Assembly: GCF_000002425.4 (NCBI RefSeq)
Contig: NC_037267.1
Location: 12,841,017-12,905,016 of the forward strand
From: Physcomitrium patens
Taxonomy: Eukaryota; Streptophyta; Bryopsida; Funariales; Funariaceae
Length of the DNA: 64,000 nucleotides
Reading direction: 5' to 3'
Part shown: piece after piece, positions 24,802 through 37,690 of the stretch
Layout: the number at the start of each line of letters is the position of its first letter
How positions within the stretch are numbered: position 1 is the stretch's first letter
Translations under genes and position numbers: made by a program
Notes under the pieces: model-generated
Seen by the model: only the letters and a program-made list of their open reading frames with translations
Told to the model about the DNA's origin: nothing
The model's database searches: none

Positions 24802-25990
24802 TGTAATATTGTATTGTAATACAAATATATGATAAAAATATAATCATAAATAAATTTTTAATTAATATCTAATCATCTTAATTTAATAGTAATTTAAGAT
24901 ATTTAATATGGCTTTTATAAAAGCTTCTTAATTTATTTTTTTGTCTTAATATCTAATAGATTAAAGATTGATTAGTAATTTTACCTTTTAGGCTATAGAA
25001 ATTCTTTTATTACCTTAAAAAGGCCATAAATTAATAAAAAAATAATAAAAGAGGTAAATAATTAGTATGGTTGATACTACAATTAAATTGAAGATAGAAT
25101 CAAACTAAAAATTCTTAAGATAGATTGGATTGATATCCAAAGATTGACCATTTGTGGAAAAAAATTAAAATCAAATCCCTTCCTACTAAAATGGCTATTT
25201 AGGATAAAGTATGGAAGCATTTGGAGATTGGCAATAGGAATTGAAGAGCTAGCTTTAAGCTTATTCCAAAGACATAAGGCTTATTTTTATAGGATTTGGA
25301 ATGACTTTGTAATTTTTTTTCAAAATTAAGATATATACTAGCGACTTTGGATTTATGCAATACAATTAAGGCTAGCAATCTTGGCTAGTTTGTACAATTG
25401 GTATCACATCTATAGTTTAAAATATAGTAGTACTTAGTTGATTAGATGTGTTTAGTATGAATAAGTTATTATATTAATCTAACAATATAATTGGAAGATA
25501 TTTAATTTTTGATACAAGATAATATCAAAAATTGGTAATTTAGGATTGAGTAGGATTTCTATGATATCTAAAAATCTATTTGCTAGAATAAAATGAAATT
25601 TAGCATAGTATTAGAATATTTAAGGATGAAGCTACATACTAATTTTGTACTAAATTTAATGATTGAAAAAAGAGAAATTGCTATTGGAACATTTGCATTA
25701 ACTTTCAAGTTCGTAGCCAAGAGATATTAGTTTAATTTTTTGGATGTTTTTTTATAATATGTACATTGGATTGGACTGAATTTTTTTAAGCATGTAAAAG
25801 ACTTATAGTGGTATTTGTATGCAAAATTTTACATCAAGTGGACGGTTAGATTAGAAGTTACAACTTGTTGAAGCTCATTGATTAAGATTAGGGCTTACAT
25901 AGAGAAATCAAAATTACCTAATTATAAAAGTAATAAGACAATTGGAGTTTGTATATGATTGAATAAAGGATTTATTAGTAGAGAAATTAC
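24802..25990 (+). repeat. LTR, same type as 36031-37350 (decayed)
   Basis: It starts TGTAATATTGTATTGTAATAC, quoted as TGTAATATTGTATTGTAAT. It follows 36031-37350 through ATGGCTTTTATAAAAGC, CCATAAATTAATAAA, GATATC..AGATTGACCATTTG and onward to about 25,990, where the match ends before the usual LTR terminus. It is a truncated or solo copy and nothing coding follows. Confidence 0.6.
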
Positions 25991-27413
25991 TAGCAATAAG
26001 AACTTGTGGTCAAATAAAGGATTCAGTACTATCACTATACTATGGTGATCTTGTAATAGCCTAATCCTCTTAGATAGAGAGAAAAGACCACGCACATTTT
26101 TTTTCTTGTTGAAGTTCCATATTACACAAAACGAGAAAAAAGAGTAACTACCTTAGCCATCTTGAGTTCACAAATGATCATAGCAAAATAAACAAATAAC
26201 AATAAGAATTCTTCCTGTATAAGAATGAATACAATCTCAATCAAAATTGTGAATTCTAATGCAACACCACCTAATAAGGAGCTCTACATTAATCATGAAA
26301 AAAGAGTGTTTGTCATATACTACTCTATTACTTAAAGAAAAAAGTTGTTGTCTATAGTACAATAATAAAAAAATATATATATAAAATAATAAATAAATAA
26401 ATAAATAAAATCCCTCTCAAGTACCTAAAGTTGAGACGATTCAAAGAAAAAATTAGAAAAAAAAATGGAAAGAGAGGAGGTCTTAATCCTTGTACAATGA
26501 GAGGGATTATGTAAAACTTTGGTTTCCATCCTTATAACTATGATACAAGATTGTTGTAAAATCACCAAATAAATTGTAGAGTTTTACAAAAAAAATATGT
26601 TGCTCTACTTTCACATCTCTAATCCTTGTCCAAACTCTTAGACATGCATCATACAAATCACCTTGCTCATTTTTAGCAACCCTCAATACCTATCTATGAG
26701 TCATCTAATTATCTCACTTATATATTTAATATCAAAAAAATACTTATAGTGCTTAAAATTACTAATCTAGTGAATTAATTTTGAAATTTTGAAATTAATA
26801 GCAAAAAATTAAAATTTCAATACAAGACTAGGTCTCTTATAGAATTTTCTTTGAATTTTTTTTAAATAAATAATTATTTTTAAATCAATTAATATAGATT
26901 TAAGATTTTTTAATATATTAATTTTATCATCATCAAAAGTTTAAGTAGCTGAAAATTAAAATAAAATTATTAATTTAAATAATCTAAAAAAATAAAAATA
27001 ATAATAAAAAAATAAAAAATAAAAAATACCTCACCCTTTGTAAATTCTTGGAGGGAAATTTGATGTAGTTTCTTTGGGAGGATTCATTGGTGTCTAAAGA
27101 TGTTCAAACAAGACTTCATTTTTTTACTTTATTTAATTTTTTTCTTCTTAGAAAGAAGCTTTATAATCTTAATATAGTTGCAGCAAGGGTGTGTAGATGT
27201 GGCTAAGATGTGTTGATATTTGGCTTAGTTTTGTGGCAAATTATAAGTGATTTTTTTCATAGGTGAAGCTGTTGATGTTGTCTTCAACGTCCCACCAAGC
27301 TATTAGATCTATGTAAGGTTTATTCAATAGCAATGGAGTAGCATGATTATATCCACCCTAATTTTTGATCTCTTGTGTGGATTGTATTTTGTATTATATC
27401 AACACTATAGAGT
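25991..27413. other. low-complexity AT-rich stretch
   Basis: It includes an (AAAT)n run near 26386-26409 and several A/T homopolymers. No gene is supported. Confidence 0.45.
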
Positions 27414-28000
27414 TGTGATTGTCCTTTTACTTATTCTAGAAATTCCTTTCAGAATAAATCTATAAAAGGAGATTTGAACATAAGAAAATACTAACTGCAT
27501 GAACTTATATGTTAGGATCATACAATTAATTATATTTCTAAACACTAAAAATACCAAAGAATACTACAATATTTTCTCCTACTAATAATACTCCTTCATC
27601 AATTGATAACAATATACTACAATCTTGCACTCTTAAAAGACCACTCAAAATACATAAATTCCATCCAACATCAGAAATAACAGACTTCCACTCCAACAAA
27701 TCTGGCTTCATACAATTTTTGTACTAATAGATTTTTTCTATCGAAATACATACAACTCTCAATAAACAACAATCATAATCTTCCATCCATGAATAATCTC
27801 CCACAAAATCTAATAACAAAATTCTAATATCTTCTCATAATAATTCAATCACACAATATTCCAATTACATATTCAATATCTTATAAATCAATCTTTGATT
27901 AATTCCATAGATTCACTTCACAATAATCAAAACCTAAAACAACAAAATAAACAAGAAACAAGAGATAGTACCAAGCTTATTCTGGCTCATGACTATCACA
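27414..28000 (-). repeat. LTR of the element C type, minus orientation
   Basis: The 587-bp segment has inverted ends: the plus strand starts TGTGATTGTCC and ends GACTATCACA. Reverse-complemented it matches 57445-58001, the LTR of element C, including CAAGCTTAT, TCCTTCATCAA and the TTATTCT..TTTCAGAATAAA block. The sequence on its right (to about 28,150) matches the region upstream of the C LTR. That region includes a purine-rich GGAGGGGCTAGAC tract, so this is a 3' LTR of a truncated minus-strand copy. Confidence 0.68.
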
Positions 28001-28150
28001 GTCTAGCCCCTCCAATATCTTCTACAACTTCTATATACTTATCCTTGAAATTCTAGATTTTAACTGTCATTCCTTATTTAATCATTTTTTACAACTAATT
28101 CAATCATCTCACCTATTGAATTGACTACCCTAAGAATGATTAATCTACTT
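28001..28150 (-). pseudogene. end of the element C-type extra ORF
   Basis: This matches 57290-57444 in reverse. It holds the polypurine tract and the last decayed codons of the region that follows pol in element C. No intact frame remains. Confidence 0.45.
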
Positions 28151-28617
28151 TATTAATACCTTATAAAAACAAATTTCTATCCATTCTACAGGAGCTTTGT
28201 ATTTTTTGATGTGGTTGAAACTGGAATAAGTTGTATTTATAATTACTGTACTACTTTTTTAAAAAAAGTGGAAGCATCAAGGACTCTCTTACTTTCTTTG
28301 GTTCTAGAATTTTGAGTTATTAAATTGATACGATAAAGCCATGCAGACGACACTTGTTTTTGTTTTTGATGGAATTGCACTAGTTTGGCTATAAGACCAT
28401 CTCTATCAGTACTTCCAATATTAAGTGTGGTTTTTATTGGCTATGCTCAATTATTCTTTTTTCCTATTTTTTTTGTTTTGCAAAAGAACCTTAATTCTTT
28501 GATATCAAATAGCTGCAAAGATGATCAAAATTTGGATATTTTTTATTTTGTATCCTCATTGTTTCCAGTTATTGACTAATTCTTTTTTATTTTGATCTTG
28601 AATAAGCTCCACAATAT

Positions 28618-29857
28618 TGTACTAAAAAGAAACATAATATGTAAAAATAATGTGAAATATTATGAAAGTTTGAATTATAATTAAAAATAAATAAAAATAA
28701 AAATAAAAATAAATAAAATAAAATATTTATTTAATTTATTTAAATTTTTAGTTTAAATTTAATAATTAAAGATAAAAATTGTAGGATTTATTAGTAAAGA
28801 ATTTAGATGGACTTTGGTATCAAAAATATAATATTTTAACATCTAAGCCATCTCATTTAAAAGAATAAGATGAGTGATAGAAGACTTCATTTCCATTGGT
28901 TGAAAGTTATGACTAATAGACTTTGAAATGTTCTCTGGGACTATATTAGAATTTGAGACCTTTTTATAGTGATCTATTTAAGGTAAGATAAACCATTCAA
29001 AGTTTGGAGATTTAACTTAAAAATCTTATATTTTAAACTAAAATTTGGATAAAAAAAAATATCTAATTTGGAATTTAGATGATGGAAATATGGTTGTTTG
29101 AAGTTAGAGTATAAATTTGGTAACTACTATTACTCTTTTAAGTAAAAAAAAAATTATAGAGAAGTATTTAATAATTAAAAAGTGAGGTTAGAAATTTGAC
29201 TTAAAGAACTACATTTCATGTAAAGAAATGGATATATTTTAATCTAGAACAAAGGAGAAAGAGTTGTTGGAATTAAGTGTTCAAAATTAAGATTTGTAAA
29301 TAAGTTGTTAATAATAGAGTTTTTGATTTATGCCATATCTTGGATTTTTGGATAAATTTTTTATTCCAAATTTCTACAAATATAGATAACTATGTCAAAA
29401 AGTGAACATAAAAAATTTATCATATTTTAATATTGGATTTTTTAAATATGATGGAATTAATATACGAGTGCCTAGAAATTAACATGTTTAGTACTTGCTA
29501 GAAATTAGACAATATCTAAAGACTTCTAATATATTTATAGTTGATTTTTTTTATAGAGGTAATTCAAAGTATAAGTAAACTTGCAGAGAATTTTGAATCT
29601 AATTAGACAATTAGATTAAAATTTATTAAGTGTTACATATACAAAAGAGATCTTTATAGGAATAAAAGTGATTTTAGGATATCTAGTTACATCTTTGATA
29701 TTTTTGTGCATTTTAGATTTGAATATTTGATGTAATTGTCTTCTTAAAGATAAGCTATAAATAATATTTATATTTTACAAACTTACAACTTGTTTGAGCA
29801 ATTAAAGGTAGCTAGAGGCTTAGTTCTTTTTTGATGAAAATTCTTTTTAGTATGAAT
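28618..29857 (+). repeat. 5' LTR of element F
   Basis: It aligns with 34379-35613 through TTGTAGGATTTATTAGTAAAG, quoted as TTGTAGGATTTATTAGTAA, then GACTTCATTTCCATTGGTTG and TATTTGATGTAATTGTCTTC. It also resembles the LTRs at 60119-61427 (plus) and 40375-41706 (minus). Ends are near TGTACT and TATGAAT. The canonical terminal CA appears mutated. Confidence 0.72.
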
Positions 29858-29904
29858 ACTTCTACTAAGAAAGCCTTAAGGCACTAATTTCTTAAAAAGT
29901 CAAG

Positions 29905-30545
29905 ATGGAAAATACAAAGCAAGGAGGTTTAAATAATGGAAGTGATCAAAATCTTGTAGATGAATGTTTAAAGGCCATGTAAATGTTCATAGGTCAATAA
30001 TTGGTAATACAACTTTGCAAGAGGCCACTAAAGTATTGAATAATATTATTGATAAGATAAAAAGATTTAATAGAAAGAATATCACTAAATATTTTGAAGA
30101 TCTACATCTTTGATATGAAAATCTATTAAATTTTAGAAGATAGAATCATTGAAATCTTTGATTTAGCAATTTTTTCAAAAATCAATGAAATGCTAAAACA
30201 ACTACATAAAAATATTGATATGAATACATCAACTAGATTTGAAGAGAGATTGAGAAATAAATATTTTAATGAAGAAAAAAAAATGATAACTAAGAAAGGT
30301 TTCTTTGATTGGATATAGCAACAATCAGATAAATATATGGCACTAAATAAGCTACTAAGAAAGTTTGAGAAGAAATTTGGACAACTACTATTATCTAAGA
30401 AGTGCCTTGTAGAAGTGAAGAAATCAAAGTTAATTTTGCAAGGTGTAGATGAGTTACTAGAAGATAGATTACTTCTTCTTCTTTAAGATGAGATAGTAGA
30501 AGGTAGTTTTATAACTTATGAAGGTAAATTTTATCTTTCAATCTA
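29905..30545 (+). pseudogene. gag of element F (decayed)
   Basis: It starts at an ATG 48 bp after the LTR (MENTKQGG-like, comparable to MENENKN in element A). Further on, across frames, are LNNIIDKIKRFNRKNITKYFEDL, quoted here as KRFNRKNITKYF, and FEERLRNKYFNEE. Then come GFFDWIQQSDKYMALNKLL and KFEKKFGQLLL. The same motifs occur in gag of A and B. Several stops and frameshifts are present. No zinc knuckle is visible in this part. Confidence 0.6.
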
Positions 30546-30569
30546 AATTATAAGATAGCCTCAATTAAG

Positions 30570-31035
30570 ATTTTTTTTCAATTGATAGTATAAAGTAGAA
30601 GTGAGAAGAATAAGAACAAAAGAAGTACAATACAAAATAAGTGAAACAAGTGTAATAAAGCAATTATATACTAAAAAATTAATCATAATTTATTTATGAA
30701 ATTTTTATTTAATAAAAAATAAAAAATAAAAAATATTTTTTTATATATATAATATTCTTATCTTTTTAATGACATAAAAAATATATAAATCTAAGTTACT
30801 TTGAGTAATTTATGATAAATCAAAGATAGAAGATAAATAATAAAAAAGTTAAGTGAATAATTTTTACATCAAGGATAACTTACTTAAGAGATCAAGATTT
30901 TGAGCCTTACCAAGGCTCACAAATAGTGTATATGGATATCTAAAAGAGGCCATGAGGCCTTAATCTTATCTTCCTAACTACCTTCAAGGTATTACAATCC
31001 ATATAGAACATGTATACTTTCCTTCTTAGAAAGAC
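30570..31035 (-). repeat. LTR-like repeat with paired hairpins, copy 2
   Basis: It aligns with 9960-10460. It contains GAGCCTT-ACC-AAGGCTC near 30902-30918 and AGGCC-ATGA-GGCCT near 30946-30960. It lies between two gag pieces of element F, so it is probably a later insertion. Confidence 0.55.
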
Positions 31036-31788
31036 TACACTAGTTGCTGGTCCTCCTATTTTTTACTGATAAAACCAATATTTTTCCATTTTTGACTTCA
31101 CCATGGTATTCAAAAACATCCAATTAGTCTATAAACTGTGTATGGCCTTCAAATCTTTCTCTATATCTTCAAAATGGCTCCCAAAGTAATAAAACTCATT
31201 TTTATCAAAGTCTAAAAAATTACTCTAAAACTTTTAAATAAATTCTAAATAAATTTTTAAATTTTTAAAATGGTTTTATAATATTAATATCAATTTAAAG
31301 CAATAATTTTCTATCTTGATAATTTTTTTTAGTAATAAAATCAATCTAACTCCACTATAAATCCTATGTTCTATATAATTAATAAAAGACATGAAGTTCT
31401 ATTTCATACTTCTTCTAACTACTAACTAATATTTATAGTTTCTTTATAAATAATATATATAGATATAAAGCCAATGAAAAATTATTAATCTTAATAAATA
31501 ATCCTTAATATTCAATAATAAATAAAAATACTAAATCAACTAAGATAATTTTCTTTAAGTCTTATTAAGACTCCATTTCTACAATTAATATTCTAATATT
31601 CTATTTTTTAAAATATTTTATTTTATTTTCCATATATTATGATTTTTAGCACTTTAAATACATCTTTTTGTCCTAAATCAATCAATGAGTTAAATTAATG
31701 ACTCACATCATGAATTGGAGAAGGTTGGATGAGGTATTGATGTTCTACTCTCAAAAAAGAAATGTGAAGAGAGAATGGATAATAATAA

Positions 31789-31821
<33 letters not shown>

Positions 31822-31889
31822 AGAAAAAGATAAAATACTATCCTATAAACTTTAATCTGATATTGTATTATCGGTTGACATAAAAGGCA

Positions 31890-32400
31890 TCTTAAAAGAG
31901 AGGATTTTGGATGCTAAGATTGAGTTTACCTTGAGAAGCTTTTGATATTGCAAAGGAAGATTTTCATAAGCTCATTATTAATGTTATCAAGAAGAAGAAG
32001 AAAATAACAAATAAAACAGTGATGGCAAGAGCATTCAATACTCTAATGACTAAAGAAGAAGAGAAAGAGATTGGATAGGTATTTGCTTTGATACGTAATA
32101 ATGTGGTTAATATTGACCAAAATAAAAAGCATGGAGACATTTATGATAAGACTAAGGACATAGAAGTTGAAGTTATAGAAGAAGATTTATATGATGATAT
32201 GGAGTATGAAGTACAATAAATATTTTGATGGAATAGCCAATATCAAAGTAGAGGCAAATACCAACAAGAACCAAGAAGTTGGAATTATAATGGAAGCCAA
32301 AGTTTTTCAATGTAAGGCTAATAAGATATGGAGGAGTAAAAAAGAAGCTTTAATAGCTTATACTCATCCATTTTGGATAAGAGCTATTATATAGACATAG
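31890..32400 (+). pseudogene. gag C-terminal/linker region of element F
   Basis: The plus strand reads LKERILDAKIEFTL, then FDIAKEDFHKLIINVIKKKK and AFNTLMTKEEEKEIG, followed by an acidic stretch. The first two motifs match element A at 45621-45857 (LEERILNAKVEFTLKEIL). Stops interrupt the frame. Protease and RT, expected next, are absent. Confidence 0.6.
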
Positions 32401-32439
32401 ATAAAAACTTTTGGAAGTACTTACAACTATGAAAATAGA

Positions 32440-33040
32440 TAAAAATTACTAAATTAGAGTTAATGTGGTATTAGTGATTAATGATTGCTTATCATTATTA
32501 GATATGATTATTCACAATTTTATTCCTAATATTTTCATATTAAGGTGGATAGCCTACATCAGATCATTCAATTCTATATTGATATATATTTCTAACAAGA
32601 AGAATTTTACGACAGATATATTATCCAAAGCTAGATATATTTATGAAGAAGAGATAGAGATACAAGAAATTGGTGAAGATAATGAAGATGATGACTATAG
32701 CTATATATTATCTATTTATAGAATAAGCATTAATGATGAAGATGTGGCTTTTAGAGAAGATCTTTATGGAAGCAAGTTAGGAAACATTGGCATCCATTTG
32801 AATACCATGAGGAAAAAAGAAGGCTAATCAGACAAGGTCTTCAAAGACATTAGACATTAATCTTATGACTATATTTTGAAAAAAAGTTTCTTGTGAAAGA
32901 GGCTAAAAAGGAAAAATGGAGTACCATTGAAAGTGGTAGATTATGTAAAAATCAAGAACTAAGTTTTCAAGGAATTTCATAATACACTTTAGACAAGCTA
33001 TAAAAGAATTTGGACCACCTATCATAAGATTAAAGAACAA
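32440..33040 (+). pseudogene. RNase H end and integrase start of element F
   Basis: The frame from 32465 contains VINDCLSLLDMI, IFILRWIAYIRSF and FTTDILSKARY, matching the RNase H end of element A (ALRWIAYIKSSN-like and ANILSQARYE). An acidic linker follows, then an IGIHLNTM motif. Further on are KRKNGVPLKVVDYVK and IWTTYHKIKEQ, the start of the integrase zinc-binding region. The sequence is then cut by an LTR at 33041. Stops lie between the pieces. Confidence 0.65.
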
Positions 33041-34100
33041 TGTTATGATATAACAGAACTAATAAGTAAAAGAGTGTAAAAATTATTATATTATAGAAGA
33101 TCTTAGTTCAAAATATTATAAAAAATTATCTTAGAAATATAGATAATAGTCAAAAGGATAGTAAAATTAAAAAGTATTAATATTAACTTTAATAAAATAG
33201 ACTTTTATTTACTTTGTAAGGCCATAAATAAAGAAAAATAAAGTAAATTAGAAAATTAAATGATATAAGCATGTGTGAAAAGAAATTAAAATTAGATTTT
33301 AGTAAAATTTATTTCAAGAAGTCAAGAATTGATACTCAAAAAAGACCAATTGTCAAGTTGGATCGAAATCAAACCCCAAGGCTCAAAACTACATATATGA
33401 GAATTTTAAAATCAATTGAATAATACAAAGGAAAGATGTTAGCATTGAAAGATCAACATCAAGGTTAGAGAAGGAGGCTGACCAACAATCAAGCACATTT
33501 TAGGATTTTTCTTTTATTTGATAAAAGCAATTGTCCTCAAATTTGTTACATTTGTTTATAACTAAGAGATTATAAAGTGTGTAAAATTTTAAACAAGATC
33601 AATAGTTTACTCAAAAGATATTAAGGTTCTAAACCATCTTAGGATTTAGTTTAGGATTTAAAATTTGGTTGGGATTTGATTAGAATTTGATTTAGGATTT
33701 AGGATTTGATTAGGATTTGGTTGAAGATTTAAAGTTTAATTAAGGTTTTATTTAGGATTTAAGAATTGGTTAGATTTTGAGTTAGGATCTAGGATTTGTC
33801 AAGGATTTGATTTAAGATTTAGGATTTAGTTAGAATTTAGCCTAAGATTTGATTGAAGTCCATTAAGGTTTTAATTAGGATTAAATTAGAATTTGATTGA
33901 GATTTATTTAAAATATATTTGTGATTATTTTAAGATTTTTTTAGGATTTCTTAAGGATTCTTTTAAGTTTTATTTTAGTTTTTTTTTTTAATTCTTTTAA
34001 GATTTCTTATTGTTTTATTTGTAATTTCTTTAAGTTTCTTTTGAATTTGATTAAAGCTTATCTAGCATTGTTAAGATTTGATCAGAGTTTATTTAATAAG
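33041..34100 (+). repeat. truncated LTR (ATTTAGG-rich type, copy 3) inside integrase
   Basis: It starts TGTTATGATATAACA directly after the integrase text KIKEQ and contains the ATTAGGATTTGATT-like block (about 33640-33960). It matches 20787-22186 and 14200-15798 but lacks the usual ATATGACA end. The integrase core that should sit here is missing, so a deletion accompanied or followed the insertion. Confidence 0.52.
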
Positions 34101-34109
34101 GTGGTTTTG

Positions 34110-34378
34110 AATCATATATAATAGTAGCAATGCATGGTAATGCTACAAATTTGTTTTATGAGTTGAATGGTATGATATTGAAGATGTCTAAGGTTGAAAA
34201 GTAGATCAAGACATTAAAAAGAAGAGATGGCAGATTTATTTCAAATAATCTTTTAAATTTTGAAATATTAAATCCAGACCAAATAGAAGATATACAGACA
34301 GATGGAGATGATAAAGAGGATAAAGATGGAAAGATTAGCACATGTTGGATGATGTATAAGTTTTGAAGAGATAGATAA
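34110..34378 (+). pseudogene. integrase C-terminal tail of element F
   Basis: Plus-strand text FYELNGMILKMSKVEK, then IKTLKRRDGRF and an acidic tail, parallels LRELDGTKLKIPIAGKR..KIFKRRH at 2018-2287. It runs directly into the right LTR at about 34379, as expected for the end of pol. Confidence 0.5.
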
Positions 34379-35613
34379 TATATTAGAAAGTAATATAATA
34401 TATAAATATAATATAAAATATTATAAAATTTTGAATTATAATTAAAAATAAATAAATATAATATTTATCTAACTTATTTAAGTTTATAGTTTAAATTTAG
34501 TAACTAAAGATAGAAGTTGTAGGATATATTAATAAAGAATTTAGAAGGGCTTTGATATCAAAATTATAATATTTTGACTCCTAGGGAATTCCTTATAAAT
34601 GGATAAGATGAGTGATAAAGGACTTCATTTCTATTGATTGAAAGTCATATCCAATGGACTTTAAGATATTGTCTGGAACCACGCTAGAATTTGGAACCAC
34701 TTTAGGGCAACTCATTTGAGGCAAGGCAAATCATTTGCGGCAAGATAATCCATTTAAAATTTGGAGGTTGGATTTAAAAAGCTTTTATTTTGGATTAGAA
34801 TTTGGATAGAAAAATTATATGATTTAGAATTTAAATAAGAAAAATATGGTTGTTTGAAGTTAGAGTGTGAATTTGGTACCTATTATTATTCTTTTAAGCA
34901 TATATAGAGTTACAGAGAAGTATTCAATAATTGAAAAGTAAGATTTCAAAGCTAACTTAAAGAATCATATTTTATATAAACTGAAAAATATATTCCAATC
35001 TAAAACAAAGAAAAATAAGCTATTAGAAGTTAGTGTTCAAAATTGAGATTTATAAGTAAGTTTTTTTTAATGGAGGTTTTGGTTTAAACCATATCTTGAA
35101 TTTTTGGATAAATTTTTGACTCAAAATTTCTTCAAGTATAGATAATTATGTTAAAAAGTTGTATATAAAAAATTCATGATAATTTAACTTTGGATTTTTA
35201 AAATATGATGGAATTAGTGTATGGGTGCCTAAAAATTGATATATTTAATACTTGCTAGCAATTAGGTAATTTCAAAGATTTATAATGAATATATAGTTAT
35301 TTTTTTGTATAGATATAGTCAAAAATATAAATTAACTTGGAAATTTTTTTGAATCCAATTAGACAATTAAATTAGAAGTTATTGAGTAATACATATACAA
35401 AAAAGATCTCTATAGGAATAGAAGTGATTTTAAGATATCTAATCACATCTTGGATACTCTTGTGAATCTTAGACTTAATTATTTGATATAATTATCTTCT
35501 TAAAGATAAGCTAAAAATAATATTTGTATTTTATAAATTTAAAATTTATTTGAATAATTAGTAGCATGTAGAGGCTCAATGCTTTCTTGAAGCAAATTCA
35601 CTCTATTATGACA
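34379..35613 (+). repeat. 3' LTR of element F
   Basis: It aligns with 28618-29857 over its full length and ends ...CTATTATGACA. The left edge is approximate because of local A/T repeats. Confidence 0.72.
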
Positions 35614-35621
35614 ACAATGTT

Positions 35622-35860
35622 GTGATGCACTTAATTTAAGTACATCAAAGTTATTTGAAAGGCAATTACTTTCACTAATAGGAAAAGAAGAACAAAATGC
35701 TCATATATTTATAAATTTGAATAGAATTTAGAATAAGATGTTGGCTTAAATAAATTATTTAAGCTTAAGGATATTATATTTTAGAATAAATATCCAATTA
35801 TTTAGTGGTTCAAGGTGGATATTGAGAGAAAGTTAGAATAGGAAGTTTGAAATTAAGTAG

Positions 35861-35896
<36 letters not shown>

Positions 35897-36030
35897 AAGA
35901 ATTTTTGAAAGTTGAGATTCAACATTGGTTTGGATTTTTTTATGCCACTTCTTGCATTTTTATCTTTTTGTATTGATATTTAGAAAGAAGTTAGAACTAG
36001 TTATGAGCTTTTTAATAAGCAATAACACGC
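35622..36030 (+). repeat. LTR-like repeat fragment with a 31-base poly(T)
   Basis: It begins GATGCACTTAATTTAAG and matches 17170-17770 in reverse. A perfect T run spans 35864-35894. It lies exactly between the LTR of F and the LTR at 36031. Confidence 0.52.
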
Positions 36031-37350
36031 TGTCATGATGTAATACGACTATATAGTGAAATTATAATTAAAATTGATTTCTAATTAATATCTAATTATC
36101 TTAATTCAATTATAATTTGAGGTATCTAAACATGGCTTTTATAAAAGCCTCTTAGGTTATTTTCTTATCTTAATAGTTAGTAGGTTGAAGGTTAGTCAGT
36201 AATTTTACCTTCTAGATTGTAGAGACTCTTCTACTACTTTAGAAAGACCATAAATTGATAAAATCAGGATAGAAGAGATAAATGGTTGGTATGGTTGATA
36301 GTAAGATCAAGTTAAGGATAGAATTGGCCTAAAAAATCCCTAGGATAAGTTAGATTGATACCGGGAGGTCGACCATTTGTGAGATAGGATCAAAATCAGA
36401 TCTCTGGTCACTAAAATGACCGTGGAGGGCAAGTTTGAGAATCATTTGAAGTTCGAAGGTTAGGATTTGAGAGCTAACTTGAAGTTCTTTTCAAAGATAT
36501 AAAAATTATTTTGAGAGGGGTTTGGAGGACTTAGCAATTGTTGTTTAAAGTCAAAGTTTGTATTAGTGATTTGGATTTTATATAATATAATTAGGGCTAG
36601 AAATTTTGGCTAGTTCATGCAATTAATATGACATCTACAGTTCAAAATTTGAAAATGTTTGGATTATTGGGTGTGCTAAGTGTATACAAAATTTTGTAAT
36701 AATCTAATAGTGTGGTTTAGAGATATCTAGTTTTTAGCACGAGAGGATTTCGGAAGGTGGCAGTTTGAGGTTGGATAGGGTTTCTATGACATCTAAAGAT
36801 CTATTAGTCAGATTAAGGTGAAAATTGGCATGGTGTTGAAGGACTTGAAGATCAAGCTACTTAGAAATTTTGAAATAAATTTAATAGTTGAAAAGGAAAA
36901 AATCATTGCTGGGATTTTTGCTTCACTTTTCAAGTTGGTAGCCGAGTGATATTAATGCAATTTTTGGAGATTTTTTTACAATTTGTAAGTTGGATTGGGC
37001 TAAAAGTTCTTGAGCACATAGAAGACTTACATTGAAAATTGCATGCAAAATTCCACATCAAGTAGATGGTCAGATTGGATGTTATAGATTCTTAAAGCTC
37101 ATTGATTAGGATTGGGGCTTATAAGAAAAATCTAAATTGCTTAAATATGAAAGTAATAAGGTAATTGGGATTTATGTATGGTTAAGACTACTAAAAAGAG
37201 TATTTTAAGCACTTTTGAATTAAAATTCATATTATATTCTTTTCGTATGGATGAAACCTATTAGGATTTCTTGACTACTTGTGAAACACAATCTCATCTT
37301 CTACAGCTAGGTGCTAGTGCATTCTTGAGCAAAATAACACATAATATGAA
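36031..37350 (+). repeat. LTR of element D (plus strand)
   Basis: It starts TGTCATGATGTAATACGACT and ends near CACATAATATGAA. The last 50 bases (TCTACAGCTAGGTGCTAG..GCATTCTTGAGC) are the reverse complement of the first 60 bases of the minus LTRs at 626, 40375 and 47397, so it is the same family in plus orientation. Length is about 1,320 bp. It is followed by gag. Confidence 0.7.
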
Positions 37351-37690
37351 AATTCAAGAAATGGAGCTATAAAAAGGGAGATCTAAGCAAATTTGTACAA
37401 AGGGAATTATTGGAGTTTTTAGGCAACAAATTATAAGATTGATTTGGAATTTTTTATACTAATTATTGGATTTTTTTTATATTTTCAATGAAATATCATT
37501 AAGTTTTTTCAAGTATATGCCAAAGAGATGGAAGAACATCAAATCTTGTAGTCTCATTATATCCCTAGTTTTGACTTGGTATATATTTTTGAAATTAAAA
37601 AGACAATAAAGGATTTACATGGAGATAATTTAAAAGCTTAAAGTGATTTTGAGAGAAGGTTAAAAGATAAATTTTTTGATGATGATTTAT
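37351..37690 (+). pseudogene. gag fragment of element D, cut at 37690
   Basis: Plus-strand text VYAKEMEEHQIL, then SFDLVYIFEIKKTIKDL and FERRLKDKFFDDDLL, is the same gag domain as FEERLRNKYFNEE in F and YVQEMEF in A. The fragment ends abruptly at about 37690, where minus-strand sequence of element B begins. Stops are present. Confidence 0.62.

Larger units (their letters stand above)
28618..35613 (+). mobile_element. decayed gypsy element F with two LTRs
   Basis: The left LTR (28618-29857) and right LTR (34379-35613) align along their whole length. Between them, in plus orientation and correct order, are gag, the gag C-terminus, RNase H, an integrase start and an integrase C-terminus. RT and the integrase core are missing. 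Two further repeats lie inside (30570-31035 and 33041-34100). The family is that of elements A and B. It is old: the two LTRs differ at many positions and every frame is broken. Confidence 0.65.

Noticed and set aside
33640-33960. Possible interstitial telomere sequence (ATTTAGG words)
   Set aside because: The plant-type TTTAGGG unit is not repeated in register; the words are degenerate and belong to an LTR type.
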